Notes: a model not told the origin generated them from the sequence alone. A DNA stretch of 64,000 nt from Argyresthia goedartella (GCA_949825045.1 OX463829.1:9610001-9674000), one strand, 5' to 3'; shown: positions 10,221 to 20,329, numbered from the stretch's first letter. Program-made: numbers and translations.

Positions 10221-10557
10221 ACTAGTTTATCTACACACATATCATAAGCTCTCTTTAATGTGTTCAGGAACCGCATGTTCGTTCGGCATGGTGGCATTGA
10301 TAATTCCTTTGCACTTGTTTAGCTTGTGCATTAGTACCAACTTCACAAACAAAGTAGGGGCGGCACGCAGGCGGGCGTCGGCGTTCGAAATTTGAATGTC
10401 ATAATATGTAGAAAAATTACACATTATGGTCATAATGTGTAGTTTATCAGATAAGAAATGAGTTTTTATCAAGTAGTTAACATTATGCTGATCGTAACGT
10501 GCGGTTTTTGTACGCAGTAAAGAGGGTTTATGATACGTGTGTAGATAAAAGAACTAA
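10221..10557. mobile_element. MITE with about 35-bp inverted termini
   Basis: The left end TAGTTTATCTACACACATAT then CATAAGCTCTCTTTA is matched in inverted orientation by GTAAAGAGGGTTTATGATAC then GTGTGTAGATAAAAGAACTA at the right end. The interior is about 265 bp, with a GC-rich patch at 10353-10390 and no conserved frame. Confidence 0.68.
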
Positions 10558-10689
10558 AATACCCGACTGCGGTACACCAAAAAGCACAAAACAAGCTTAA
10601 GACTTAACGTAGAATAAGGATAAGACTTAACGTAATTATTAGGATTATTTTATATTTCGTAATTTCGCAAAATATAATATTTGATATAA

Positions 10690-11730
10690 TTCGTATGGGC
10701 TATTAGTCAACCCGGACAAGTCTCAGGTGATGATACTATATAGGTACACGGCACTTACTTAATTTGTTGCAGAATAAGTCCGTTGATCCCGTTCTATTTG
10801 ACGGTACCATTGTCAAGTATAGCGAGAAAGCCAAAAATCTTGGCGTTGTTTTTGACAATCTATTATCCTGGTCGCCCCATGTTTGTGAGGTCAGCAGAGG
10901 AGTCTTTGCATCCTTTCATTCTCTTCGGCGTTTGCAGTTCTTCCTGCCTAGGCAGACTAAAATCATGCTAGCTCAGACCCTTCTTCTGCCTTTAATAGAC
11001 TACGCCGATGTTTGCTGGGCCAGTGCGAACGAAGATCTACTGAACAAACTCGAGCGACTCCATAATCTCGGGATTCGGTTTATCTTCGGACTTCGTAAGT
11101 ACGACCAAGTGTCCCAATATCGTAGGGAATTAGGCTGGCTCCCGATCCGACTTCGTCGTGATATGCACATTCTCTCCTTCCTCTTCAATATTTTGAGAAA
11201 TCCGCGCTACCCTGCATATCTTCGTGAACTTTTTGAGTATCTTTTCTCAGGGGATAGACTTCGGAGATCTCACACGGTGTCACTTTTGTCAATTCCTCAG
11301 CACAACACTGTTGCTTACGAGCACTCGTTTAGGTTAAGGGCAATACGTTTGTGGAATGCACTTCCTTGCGCTATTAGGGATTGCAAATCCTTGGTCACTT
11401 TCAAGAAAAAAATGAAACAGCATCTCCTCTCTTCCGAATAGTGGGTATCTCATAGTATTTATGTATATCTATATATTTATTGTATTCTATTTATTTATTT
11501 TATAGTAATTACGTAGGGTGTATTGTGATTTATTTGATAGTATATTGATTTTATTTATTTCTTTTAACTCTTAATTGTACACTAGGACTACCTCTCTATA
11601 TTTTATTTTTCCCTTTTCTTCACAGGTTAGCTGTAAGAAATTTCTTTTTAGAAATAAGCTCACCTTTGCATACTGTTTCTGTTATAATTTCCACTGTGTT
11701 TTCTGTGCAATAAAGGATTATTATTATTTA
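10690..11730 (+). pseudogene. 5'-truncated LINE, RT C-terminal domain and 3' UTR
   Basis: Reading starts with GLLVNPDKSQVMI at about 10697, the conserved block after the FADD motif of LINE reverse transcriptases. After a frame change an open stretch of 225 codons (10764-11441) runs from NLGVVFDNLLSW to the WNALPCAIRD block typical of the C-terminal domain of jockey/CR1-group proteins. Palm catalytic residues lie upstream and are missing. The 3' UTR runs to CTGTGCAATAAAGGATTATT at about 11730. The copy at 17868-18825 is closely similar across the whole frame (LLLPLIDYADVCW, NLGIRFIFGLRKYD). The long open frame suggests a fairly recent insertion. Clade assignment is tentative. Confidence 0.85.
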
Positions 11731-11739
11731 ATATAAGAT

Positions 11740-12588
11740 TTGGTCAGCCTATAACATTTGATGAGTTTCCTCGATTTCTCCAGGATCCCATCATCATCAG
11801 TTAAGCAAACATGGTACAACAAGTTGGTAACATTACAATATAATAATCTCAGGCACCTTTATTTTTGGCATCGTACATAATCTATTATTTATTATAGTTA
11901 TAGTAGAAGTTTTGTAGCTGTTTTTTTGATGTCTTGTTCTGTTTTTGTAAAATGCAATGCGAATTTTCCTTTTTTTAACGCATTATGTTTTTAAACCTTT
12001 TGTAGTAAAAAAGCCAACTAAAGTTAGTTGGCTTTTTTACTACATTTTTTTATTTTAATGTAGGGAAATATCAGATCCTGTCCATGGCAATGGGACCAAA
12101 TGGGAAGTATATCCTTTCGAACATAAAACAAATTTTCAAATCGGTAGAGCCGTATCGATAAAAAACCAAAAACCCGGTTAATTGAGAACACTCCTCCTTT
12201 TTGAAGTCGGTTAATGATAAACTGTGGCCACCTCGTAACCTAAGGCCCTTTCTCGGGGTATTATTTCTGACATTTTCTTTCGGGCCCCAGAGCACGCTCT
12301 CCCCGCTTAAGGCCCACTACTTCAAACGAGAGTCCACACTATTACCTGAATAACTTTGACAACTCCATATAAATAGTAGAAGCGGATGGTCACAACTTAA
12401 GATACGATTATGCAAAACCGCATCCATCACACACTGAATCTAAACAAACATGTGACTCCATGTTACATGTACCCGTAGCAACATTTTGTCTCGTACACTA
12501 CAAATAATGGATCGCTCAGTACACTTTGCGGGTGTCGATTCCGCTAACGGTACTCAATGACAATGATCCACCCTATGTAGTACTATAG
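11740..12588. other. Non-coding stretch with a perfect hairpin
   Basis: Around 11755-11840 the text CTCCAGGATCCCATCATCAT resembles a common insect repeat. At 12001-12044 is a perfect inverted repeat described separately. No gene is visible. Confidence 0.35.
12001..12044. repeat. Perfect hairpin, 20-bp arms, 4-nt loop
   Basis: TGTAGTAAAAAAGCCAACTA is followed by AAGT and then its exact complement. Perfect pairing over 20 bp suggests a young fold-back. No element boundaries are evident around it. Confidence 0.8.
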
Positions 12589-12784
12589 CTTGTCAAATTC
12601 GTACGTAGCACTCTCATGGTCTGCGGGCGACGGGACGAAAGATGCGGGCGCTGCGAGGACAGGATAGAAGAGCGCGGGCGGCGGGGCGCGTAGCAGGAAC
12701 CGCCCGCGCTCTTCTTTCCCGCCCCCGCATCTTTCGTCCCCGTCGCCCGCAGACCATGGGAGTGCTACGTACGAATTTGACAAG
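12589..12784. mobile_element. GC-rich fold-back MITE
   Basis: Both ends read CTTGTCAAATTCGTACGTAG inward in opposite orientation, and the palindrome continues through TCTGCGGGCGACGG and the CGGGCGG centre. The arms cover most of the 196 bp, with a loop near 12686-12703. The centre is far more GC-rich than the surrounding DNA. No target duplication is obvious beyond a possible TA. Confidence 0.75.
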
Positions 12785-13199
12785 TCTACTCTACTCTACG
12801 TCACATTTAGGCTAAATACATACCACGTGAAGACATACAACTGATGTATTTCGAAGTCCTTCCTGTGTATCAGCACAGGACATTCATTAATAATAATTAT
12901 TATTCATAATTTTGGCCTAATTGATAACTGCCTTGTCACTGACTTACCATATTGTAAGCGCAACTGAGCTCCAGTAGTTTTCCGCACATTTTCCCAAACT
13001 GCTAGAGACGATCCAGATAGTAATGACAACAATTGTGGGATTGTTTTAGGTAGGTATTGTTAGGTCGTCCATTGTTCATGTCTTATGAATGTAAACGAGT
13101 CTACGGCCAATCAAAGGCAGTGTGACTTTTAAAGACGATCTAGATTTTGGTGTTCATACCAAAAGGTACTAAAAGGAATAGCTATGATGATATCTCTTG

Positions 13200-13353
13200 G
13201 TCCGGGTGGTTTGACTGGTAGTAAAATACTCCTGGAAGTTCGACCAGTCCAACCGTTCCGTCGAACCACCAGGACTCAAGCTTAGTTTCTGCATGCAGGT
13301 ACCCTTACAGTGGGTCTCCACATTTGCTGTTGTTGGTACAGCAAATGTGGAGC
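13200..13353. repeat. Two adjacent hairpins
   Basis: Bases 13200-13276 form an imperfect fold-back (GGTGGTTTGACTGG against CGTCGAACCACC). Bases 13316-13352 form a perfect hairpin with 15-bp arms CTCCACATTTGCTGT and a 7-nt loop. No Pol III or other promoter was seen next to them. Confidence 0.65.
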
Positions 13354-13370
13354 AACATTCATATCATGAT

Positions 13371-13892
13371 TTAAGGCACACATTTTTCATGATTTAATGA
13401 TGTGATGATTTAATCACACAAAACCACTGAAGAGCGCTTTGGCAAAAAAAAAATATTAAATTATTTCCTCTAAATTCATAGGTGTCAAAAAACATGTCAT
13501 TTACAATGAGATAGTCTGGTTTAAATACTATGTCGTTACACGATTGAATTAATTTGCCTCGATCGTAAAAATCCTGAACATAGTCGATATCAAAAAGGAG
13601 ATACAATAATTTGAATATTAAATTACTGATTTTTCTCATAATTTTTATATCGAAATTTTCCTCTTTTAGAGCTCCGTCCTTATCATCATTAGTACCAGTC
13701 CTTAAATTTTATCAATTAGCTTATCTTATTTCCGTTTTTTTAGTAAATTAGAAAAACCACCTAATTTTTAACGTCTCCGGGCGACCCGATGCTATTCCGC
13801 GCCGCCCGCTTCCCCGCCAGTTTCGCTACCCCGCCAGAAGACGACGGGCGAATGCAGCGCCCCCCACCTCAACAGCTAGAACTGGGCCTTAA
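13371..13892 (-). mobile_element. piggyBac-like non-autonomous element, copy 2
   Basis: This is the inverted partner of 742-1248. It is flanked by TTAA at 13371-13374 and 13889-13892; its 5' terminus reads GGCCCAGTTCTAGC on the minus strand. Compared with copy 1 it lacks the repeated GGCGGCGTAGTGG block but keeps the rest. An 81-codon minus-strand frame at 13394-13639 includes LIFKLLYLLFDIDYVQDFYD. The same region in copy 1 is partly similar but broken, so the frame may be a transposase crumb or chance. Confidence 0.72.
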
Positions 13893-13949
13893 GTTACATT
13901 TTTAATGGCGAATTAAGGATCTGATACAATTTTTGACCTCTGTGGCGAT

Positions 13950-14155
13950 GACCACCTCTGTGGCGCAGCGGTTGTGGCTCTGCCTACCATGCGAGAGGTC
14001 CCGGGTTCGATTCCCGGCTGGGGGCACAAAAAACCCCATGCTTGGATGTTTATGCGTGTTACGTCGCTGTTTTTGGTTCCAACGACATATCCTAGTGTGG
14101 GGCCAGAAGCAATGTATATGCCTTTATGTAAATGTTTATATATGTTTTATCTTTC
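13950..14155 (+). mobile_element. SINE family 2, best copy
   Basis: CCTCTGTGGCGCAGCGGTTG carries a strong A box (TGGCGCAGCGG) and CCCGGGTTCGATTCCCGGCT a strong B box about 35 bases later, the layout of a tRNA-derived SINE head. The body has CTTGGATGTTTATGCG and TTACGTCGCTGTTTTTGGTT, and the tail CCTAGTGTGGGGCCAGAAGC then GTAAATGTTTATATATG. An acceptor-like TTTATCTTTCCAG follows at 14147-14159, with a short open stretch after it that I do not trust as an exon. Confidence 0.8.
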
Positions 14156-14219
14156 CAGGATCGGATGAACATGAACTGTTAGTGACTAAAGAGTGGCTGC
14201 AAGATCTGGTCTAGTAGTC

Positions 14220-14865
14220 TCGATTAGAAATACGAAATACAATATTTTAGGTAGGTAAGTTTATAACTTGTGCACATTTTTCACTACTACGTATCAGGCG
14301 ATGTATGTGACTGTTATATAAATATTAGTTATTTTATGGTAACAGAACTAGTTAAAGATTTTTGCAAAAAGTGAAGTACCTGCTAGTTATGGTAGGTCCA
14401 GCGGACCCTTTTGCATCTAGCTAGGAAGTGGAATGACCCTCTAGCGTATCCAGTTAGAAACTGCCTGAGTAATTTCCACAAGCACTTTATCCCAGATGAT
14501 TATCCCAATCATCTGTTTCCTGCTGAGAGCGTTGACCCTGAATAGCTAGTCAGGTTTGTATTTAACAACTAGGGCTAGAAAAATAGTGTAAGTACCTAAA
14601 TCTGTGACTATATACAGGAGCTGGAGAAGGCTTAATTTATCGAACGTACGTTACCTTAGTTTTTCCATTGCTTCAAAAAATTATAATTTCAGTTGTTTCA
14701 AATTAACAGTTTTTTTTTGCTAAAAGTGGGAAACATTGAGCCTCTGCCATGCCTCATAAGGGAAAAGTCGTGACGCTAGGGTTGTTTATTTTATTGAAAT
14801 GCGCAGTAATTTACTGAATTTACATAATGTTTATTATACTCCCGATTACCTTTTCCCAATTCCAG
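14220..14865. other. Upstream flank of the host exon
   Basis: No repeat is well defined here, except for a SINE family 1 tail crumb at 14735-14775 (GCCTCTGCCATGCCTCATAA). The final 20 bases form a pyrimidine-rich splice acceptor, TACCTTTTCCCAATTCCAG. Confidence 0.4.
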
Positions 14866-15539
14866 CCATGCCTCGCCTCGACCCGCCCCCTGAGGACTTC
14901 CGCCGCGTCCTCCGCGAAAAGGCTCTGAACCACAGCCTCTTCTACCTCAAGCTCGGCGCAGGAGTCGGCTCGAGGTCGGCGCACGCGCACCGAGACAGTG
15001 CGGCCGCGCGCGCGCCGCCGATCGGCCGCGCTTATCGCGACAACTCTAGAGTGCAGGAGCTGCTAAGGCGCTTCGAACCAGCCCCCATGCAGTACCTAAG
15101 ACCCCCCCGCCCCTGTTCACCAACAGAAGACATCACAAGCTCCGACGATGATGACAGAGCGGCGGTTAGACGACGAAGCAGAGACTTGAGCGATGATTCT
15201 GCTGTGGAGTTGGAACCGCGTCGCCGACATTCCCACCCTAGGGACATCACTCCGCCGAACGAGCCTGTTTCCCCGAGAAAGGAACGGACATTGGTGGAAG
15301 CTCATGTTGTGGAGTTGGGGCGACGGGGCAGTGAAGGTGAACAGATTCGAGGGAGGTGTGTGAGGACTCCGAGTGTTGTCGTCAGCGATTATTCCGACGG
15401 GACTGCGGTGGGAGCAACTCAGGAGGAGGTGGACTGGCTGCGGTCCAGGTCGCTGTCAGCTGATTCCGCCTGCTCATCCTGTTCTACGCTCTCGAGTCGG
15501 GATGATGACGAGTTCGAGTCGCCGGCGCTGGTCAAAAAG
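14866..15539 (+). CDS. Host gene exon, serine/arginine/aspartate-rich protein, unidentified
   Basis: This is the only convincing host coding sequence. A pyrimidine tract ending in CAG at 14865 precedes CC and an ATG at 14868; the frame runs 224 codons without a stop to AAG|GTTAGT, a consensus donor at 15540, so the exon ends in phase 0. Composition is strongly GC-rich and codon-like, unlike its surroundings. The protein opens MPRLDPPPEDFRRVLREKA and continues NHSLFYLKLG, possibly a short folded or helical start. A second block, RVQELLRRFEPAPMQYLRPP, is at about residues 66-85. The rest is low-complexity: an SSDDDD acidic run near residue 94, several RRRS/RSRSLSADS clusters that could be phosphorylation sites, and a serine/cysteine run near 206. 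No catalytic domain, signal peptide or membrane segment is seen. The ATG may be the true start or internal, since a longer open frame continues upstream to 14799. Further exons must lie outside the window or be unrecognised. I cannot name the gene. Confidence 0.72.
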
Positions 15540-15599
15540 GTTAGTATTCTTCTCTTATAGGCATGTTGTTTGAAATTGTCATTTGAGCAATGTCCAAAA

Positions 15600-15910
15600 A
15601 GGGATATTACAATGTTCAAGATAGGACTGTATGGGGTTAATCTAACTCACCACAGAACTTGCTGTTAATAACTTTGTAATTATTGAATCCTGCTAATTAA
15701 TTAATATTGTAAATTTTGTATTAGTGTTTAACTAATACAAAATTTACAATATTATACAAACAATTTTTAAAAGAGATCTAAAGTTCAATCTGCGGTAGTT
15801 ACTTCGCCCTACTTCTCCCACAGTGGTACAATATAGAGAAGAGGCAAAAAATGACGTTTGGCAAGATATGTAAAATATCTACAGTAATAAAGAAATTTTA
15901 ACTTTGATTA
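15600..15910 (+). mobile_element. LINE 3' region (AGAGGCAAAAAATGACG family), longest copy
   Basis: The segment matches 49850-50150 in inverted orientation: GATATTACAATGTTCAAGAT, TTAATCTAACTCA, CTTGCTGTTAATAACTTTGT, CTTCTCCCACAGTGG, then the shared tail GAAGAGGCAAAAAATGACG and ATATCTACAGTAATAAAGAA. It has no frame and looks like the 3' UTR of a LINE whose coding part is absent. It lies in the intron directly after the host exon. Confidence 0.65.
15702..15754. repeat. Perfect hairpin, 24-bp arms, 5-nt loop
   Basis: The arm at 15702-15725, which includes TAATATTGTAAATTTTGTAT, is followed by the loop GTTTA and an exact complement at 15731-15754. The related inverted copy near 49970-50040 lacks this perfect palindrome, so it arose or was homogenised in this copy. 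Confidence 0.8.
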
Positions 15911-17310
15911 AATCGCACCTAGAATTTTTAAGGCTCTGTGGTAGGGTTGTTTTGTTAAGCTCTTTTTGACCCTTAGACGATTTGGGCATATTATAGAATT
16001 TAGAAACCACGACTTTTGTCATTGGTTTCTAAGCACAGTTCACATCACAGTACAGAGTTAACCTCCTTATTTGATGCAGTGATAATATTCCGGTAATTTA
16101 AGATGGTGTCTAAAAAAGGAAACGTCAGTAATGAGAGTTTCAAAATGGAATTCCTTTTTGGATGCATAGTCTAGGCTCAAGAGACTGCATTGTTATGGAT
16201 GAGCATAATCCGAGTACAAAGTGGGCGGAGAATGTCGACAAATAAACATAACAAATGTAAGCCCAGTTTCAGGCTCTGTTGCTCGGGTATAAGGTCTAGC
16301 CTAGAACTGCAGCCTAGGTATAATGCATTCGTGCTTACCAAGTTAAGTACCATACATACCTCTGCCTACGTACATATAGGTACCTAGAATATCTACCAAC
16401 TGCAAAGCATGCATCTTGGAAGATTGAGCATGTGAATCAGCTCTTAGAAAAAGATAATAATACTATTAATGCAAGGTACATTTTCCTTGATAGTTTTTTG
16501 AAAATAAGAATTACATTTTATTGCGGTGGTGGTAGCGATACATCACAAATTAACACTAATACTTATGCAGTTGTCTTTATAATTTTATTAGCAATATCAT
16601 ATATCAGAGCATTAACCTTCTCTCTTTGACGTCAATATCAGCTGGTCGGTAGCCGATCGATACCCGTACTTATTTTTTTTTTTGCAAACGGTTTTTTAAT
16701 TTAATAAGAGCCTACCTAACTACCTATCTAGATGTTTGCATTTATCACTCATGTCATTAATTTTGGGGCCATCCAGATTTGAGTACAGTGTGTTATTTAG
16801 GAACATTCTAAATATATTTTTATGCATAGATAGATAGGTAAATCAAACCAGTTTAAAACTTATCATAATCGCAGACCAGCTGTGTTCCGTTGCATACAAA
16901 AATAACATGATAAGTATATAAAGTAATTTTATAGCTGTTTGAATGGATGTCTATTTCCGGCGAATAAGGCAAATAATTTATCCTTAAGAAACCTACTGCA
17001 TTTATGTACGAGTAACTCGCCTGCAGCTGATACTCACAAGGAATGGAGGATGCCCCAGTGATGGAGTACGCTAATTAATAGGTACTAATATCTACATAAT
17101 CTAAATCTGTAAAGGAAAGTCGCGTTAGTTACACCAAAACCATACTTATAACTCAAGAACGGCTATACCGAATGTAATGATATCTTATTCGTTGGATACG
17201 TCTCCGCCCCGAATAGCAGGAAAAAATATTTAAATACCTACCGGAAATATTGAGGGGAAAAAATATACCTACAGCAAATAAATTAAAATGAATTAGTTTC
17301 GGAACTCCGC
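15911..17310. other. Intron-like AT-rich stretch, no gene seen
   Basis: I see no further exon with both splice signals. Short frames at 16190-16387 and 16432-16629 lack features. Bases 17100-17230 contain ATCTGTAAAGGAAAGTCGCG and ACTCAAGAACGGCTATACCG, wording common in decayed insect transposon ends. Confidence 0.35.
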
Positions 17311-17640
17311 CATCTACCGCAATTCAGACAGCTCACTCATCATCTGCCGCAGTTCAGACAGCTCACTCATCATCTGCCGCAGTTCAGACAGCTCACTCAT
17401 CATCTGCCGCAGTTCAGACAGCTCACTCATCATCTGCCGCAGTTCAGACAGCTCACTCATCATCTGCCGCAGTTCAGACAGCTCACTCATCATCTGCCGC
17501 AGTTCAGACAGCTCACTCATCATCTGCCGCAGTTCAGACAGCTCACTCATCATCTGCCGCAGTTCAGACAGCTCACTCATCATCTGCCGCAGTTCAGACA
17601 GCTCACTCATCATCTGCCGCAGTTCAGACAGCTCACGAAT
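17311..17640. repeat. 30-bp minisatellite, eleven units, nearly perfect
   Basis: A 30-bp unit (CATCTGCCGCAGTTCAGACA then GCTCACTCAT) repeats eleven times. The first unit has two changes and the last ends differently; the inner ones are identical. On the minus strand it stays open and would encode a 10-residue repeat, MSELSELRQM, because 30 is a multiple of three and the unit lacks stops. Nothing else supports coding. The identity shows recent expansion or homogenisation. Confidence 0.9.
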
Positions 17641-17667
17641 CATCAATCTTATCATTATCCCCCTTTT

Positions 17668-17760
17668 TCTGGGGTTGCGATCTTGAACCTTATGCTATGG
17701 TAATAAATTTTAAAACCTATAACGGGTTTTTGGGTACTATAGTACCCAAGTATGCTATAG
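17668..17760 (+). repeat. Dispersed repeat related to the 4251-4370 insert
   Basis: TTGAACCTTATGCTATGGTA then ATAAATTTTAAAACCTATAA matches 4290-4330 and, inverted, 59735-59775. It follows the minisatellite directly, so the array may have grown inside or beside this element. Confidence 0.5.
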
Positions 17761-17867
17761 GGCTTATACCTATATACTCCCATACCTATATTTTTTGGGA
17801 TTATAACTGAACTCTCCTTTCATTAGTATGGTGAATTACAAATATACTTAAACAAAACAATTATATA

Positions 17868-18825
17868 ACAGCCTATTCCAGTTGTCACTTTCAATGGTAC
17901 CACCATCATGTATAGCGATAAAGCTAAAAACCTGGGTCTCATCTTCGACAACCAGCTGTCCTGGTCATTTCATGTCAACGAGGTCAGTCGACGAGTATTT
18001 GCTACTTTTCACTCTCTCAGGAGACTTCAATACTTTTTGCCTCGACAGACCAAAATCACTCTCGCTCAGTCTCTTCTTTTACCCCTCATCGATTATGCTG
18101 ATGTCTGCTGGGTCAGTGCTAACGAAGAATTACTGAACAAACTCGAACGACTTCAAAATCTCGGGATTCGGTTTATCTTCGGGCTGCGCAAATACGACCA
18201 TGTATCACAGCATCGCAAAGAGTTGAAGTGGCTTCCGATCCGTCTTCGTCGGGATTCTCACATCCTCCACCTCCTCTACAACATTTTGCGGAATCCACGC
18301 TATCCAACCTTCCTACGAGACCGTTTTCAATTTGTTTCTTCCAGCAGGCCTCGGAGGACCCACACAGTTTCTATACTCACGACCCCACAACATAACACCG
18401 CAACTTACGAGCACGGGTTTAGACTCCGGGCCATTCGGTTGTGGAATGCACTTCCCTGCACCATCAGGGATAGTCCTACTCTCAATATCTTTAAAAGTCG
18501 TGTGAAGAAGCACTTCCTATCTCTTTAGCAATATAGGTAGTATTTATGTATTATAATTTATATATGTATATATATTTAATATTTATTTATATTTAGGATG
18601 TATATTTTATGTATGTAGTCTATTGAGTTGTAATTTAAGGTATGTTGTACACATCGGTCTACCCGTGCTCTGTGATTAACCTATCTCATCCTGACATGGT
18701 TTGCTGGAAGAGATCTCTTGTTAGAGATAAGCTCGCCTTTGTACACTATTTTAATATATATCTTGTCAATATAATTATTTGTGTGCAATAAAGAAATTAT
18801 GAAATTATGAATTATGAATTATATT
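17868..18825 (+). pseudogene. 5'-truncated LINE, RT C-terminal domain and 3' UTR
   Basis: An open frame from about 17872 to 18528 begins VVTFNGTTIMYSDKAKNLGL and runs through IFDNQLSWSFHVNEVSRRVF, ADVCWVSANEELLNKLERLQ and WNALPCTIRDSPTLNIFKSR to a TAG. It is the same family as 10690-11730, and the two proteins agree at most positions. All RT palm motifs and the endonuclease are absent because of 5' truncation, the usual outcome of incomplete target-primed reverse transcription. The 3' UTR contains GAGATCTCTTGTTAGAGATA and ends GTGCAATAAAGAAATTATG with ATTATGA-type tail repeats. The uninterrupted remaining frame suggests a young copy. Clade (jockey/CR1 group) is tentative. Confidence 0.87.
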
Positions 18826-19340
18826 TATCATGGTTAAGTTAAGAGTGTTAATGCAATACCATAAAAATATGAATATTATGGGATGTTAAGAACCAGGTCC
18901 TTTACAGGAATTTCGTACAATATGGTAACATTATCTTAACATTTCATCCCGTTATATCCACGCCGAAGGCAACAAAACCTACGGTGAACTGACTCAGGCA
19001 GTTTAGATTCGTCATCACCGATTTCCCGGATATCTCATACAAACAATCAAACATATGATGTGATGACATAGTGAACACATTGAAGCCATTGTCCTGGGTA
19101 TTCGGAGCGTGACTTACCATCCAACAAACAACGGTTCATTCAACATTTGTATTTTGCTGTTCATACCGCATTGGATGCAGTGTGAGAACTCATTCATTAA
19201 CATCGCTGTTATATCAGCTTTTTAAAGCCCGATAAAATCATTTTATGAAGTTAATTCCGATAACACAAATTGAAATGATTTGATGAAGCTCGCATTTATC
19301 AAATTCAAATTATTTCAAACCCCTTCAAGATGTACCATGT
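18826..19340. other. Non-coding stretch, nothing recognised
   Basis: No frame, hairpin or known repeat boundary stands out in this 515-base stretch. Confidence 0.3.
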
Positions 19341-19945
19341 AGCAATATCAGACATCTTATGGGCACTTATGGATTCTATCATATAATATTGTCATTAGAT
19401 TAGATTACTTTTATATTGTACAATCGAACCATCTCAATCATGACCCACCATAAGCTTATTTTGCTAAACCCCTTAAATGCAAGTAGGTCGAAATTCGCTT
19501 GAAGGTTTATTTCCTTGGTAACGAACTTGTTATCATTTGATTAGACACTGACATTTACATAGATCTTACAAGTTTGAAAGTTTCAAACGAATTATCAGGC
19601 AAATGGGTCATGATTCGGTTGGTTCGATTGTACATTGTTGCTTAAACAGAAAGAAGAAAATTGAAAAAAGTGTCATCCCCGAAGAGTTTCTCTTATCTGA
19701 CGGGCGTATTTCCGAAGCACTGGTAGAGCTAATGGAGTCCTGTTCCTGTGCGAGATTAAGCCATGAATCACCACTTGAAGGGAAAATTCCTTTTTCAAAC
19801 TCAAACCATAATCAGTTAGGTACTCATTAGTTTAGATAGTCATATTCATTTATTTTTTATTTTTCTCCGTGTATCTGAGAATTAAGTGTTTGTAAAATTG
19901 CATTATTTTGCCTGCTTACGATGAAAGTTTTGAGTTTTGAGCATA
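19341..19945 (+). repeat. Unassigned dispersed repeat, longer copy
   Basis: It matches 54550-54920 in the same orientation: AGACATCTTAT-GGCACTT, AATATTGTCATTAGATTAGA, then AGAGTTAATGGAGT-type text, CACTTGAAGGGAAAATT, TTTTTCAAACTCAA-CCATAA and ACTCATTAGTTTAG, ending in TTTGAGTTTTGAG. The shorter copy lacks about 200 internal bases. A 75-codon frame at 19603-19830 (SDGRISEALVELMESC) is broken in the second copy. The right end with a TTTGAG-type tail hints at a retroposon, but I cannot name it. Confidence 0.55.
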
Positions 19946-20065
19946 CCGCAGAATAATTAGACAAGTGCTGGACTTACGAGATCCAGCTGACTCTTGTAGC
20001 ACAGCAAGCATCGAAAGTAGGTCGAAGACTTTTATGGTCACCATATTTCTTACTATGTCATGGTC

Positions 20066-20254
20066 GCAGGTTTTACGACGTTATATTACTTGCAAACACC
20101 ACGTACATTACAACAAATATGGCGAGAAACCATGGACAAGTTGTTAGGTCATCACCTGACCCCTGATTACGATTCATTAGTCATAAGGAAAAAAAACAAG
20201 ACATTCAGGGATTCACAGGAGATTGGTAGCTCGATCTCTATCTCTGATAACTAG
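20066..20254 (+). CDS. Possible host or element exon, weak
   Basis: A candidate acceptor GTCATGGTCGCAG ends at 20069, and the frame after it reads LQTPRTLQQIWRETMDKLLG then HHLTPDYDSLVIRKKNKTFR, ending at a TAG after about 60 codons. The charged, non-repetitive composition is more protein-like than most short frames here. No family is recognised and no upstream exon was found, so this may be chance or an old transposon piece. Confidence 0.2.
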   Translation, partial: AGFTTLYYLQTPRTLQQIWRETMDKLLGHHLTPDYDSLVIRKKNKTFRDSQEIGSSISISDN

Positions 20255-20329
20255 GAATGGGAAACATAAATTTATTTTATTTTTGTCGAACAGTCCAGTA
20301 CAAAAAAATAAAATTAAAATTTAATGCGT

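Noticed and set aside
10242..10472. Overlapping frames on both strands inside a MITE
   Set aside because: They cross the inverted-repeat element and have no domain; likely chance.
13952..14025. A tRNA gene
   Set aside because: A and B boxes are strong but the acceptor stem does not pair and the sequence continues into a SINE body repeated elsewhere in the window.
14147..14214. A short exon ending LVTKEWLQDLV
   Set aside because: The acceptor-like site lies in the AT-rich tail of a SINE and the frame is under 20 codons after it, with no supporting motif.
14799..14867. Upstream extension of the host exon to the first in-frame ATG
   Set aside because: A pyrimidine tract and CAG at 14850-14865 look like a splice acceptor and the upstream codons are AT-rich, unlike the exon.
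17314..17655. A 113-codon MSELSELRQM repeat protein
   Set aside because: It coincides exactly with a 30-bp minisatellite and ends with it; nothing outside the array continues the frame.
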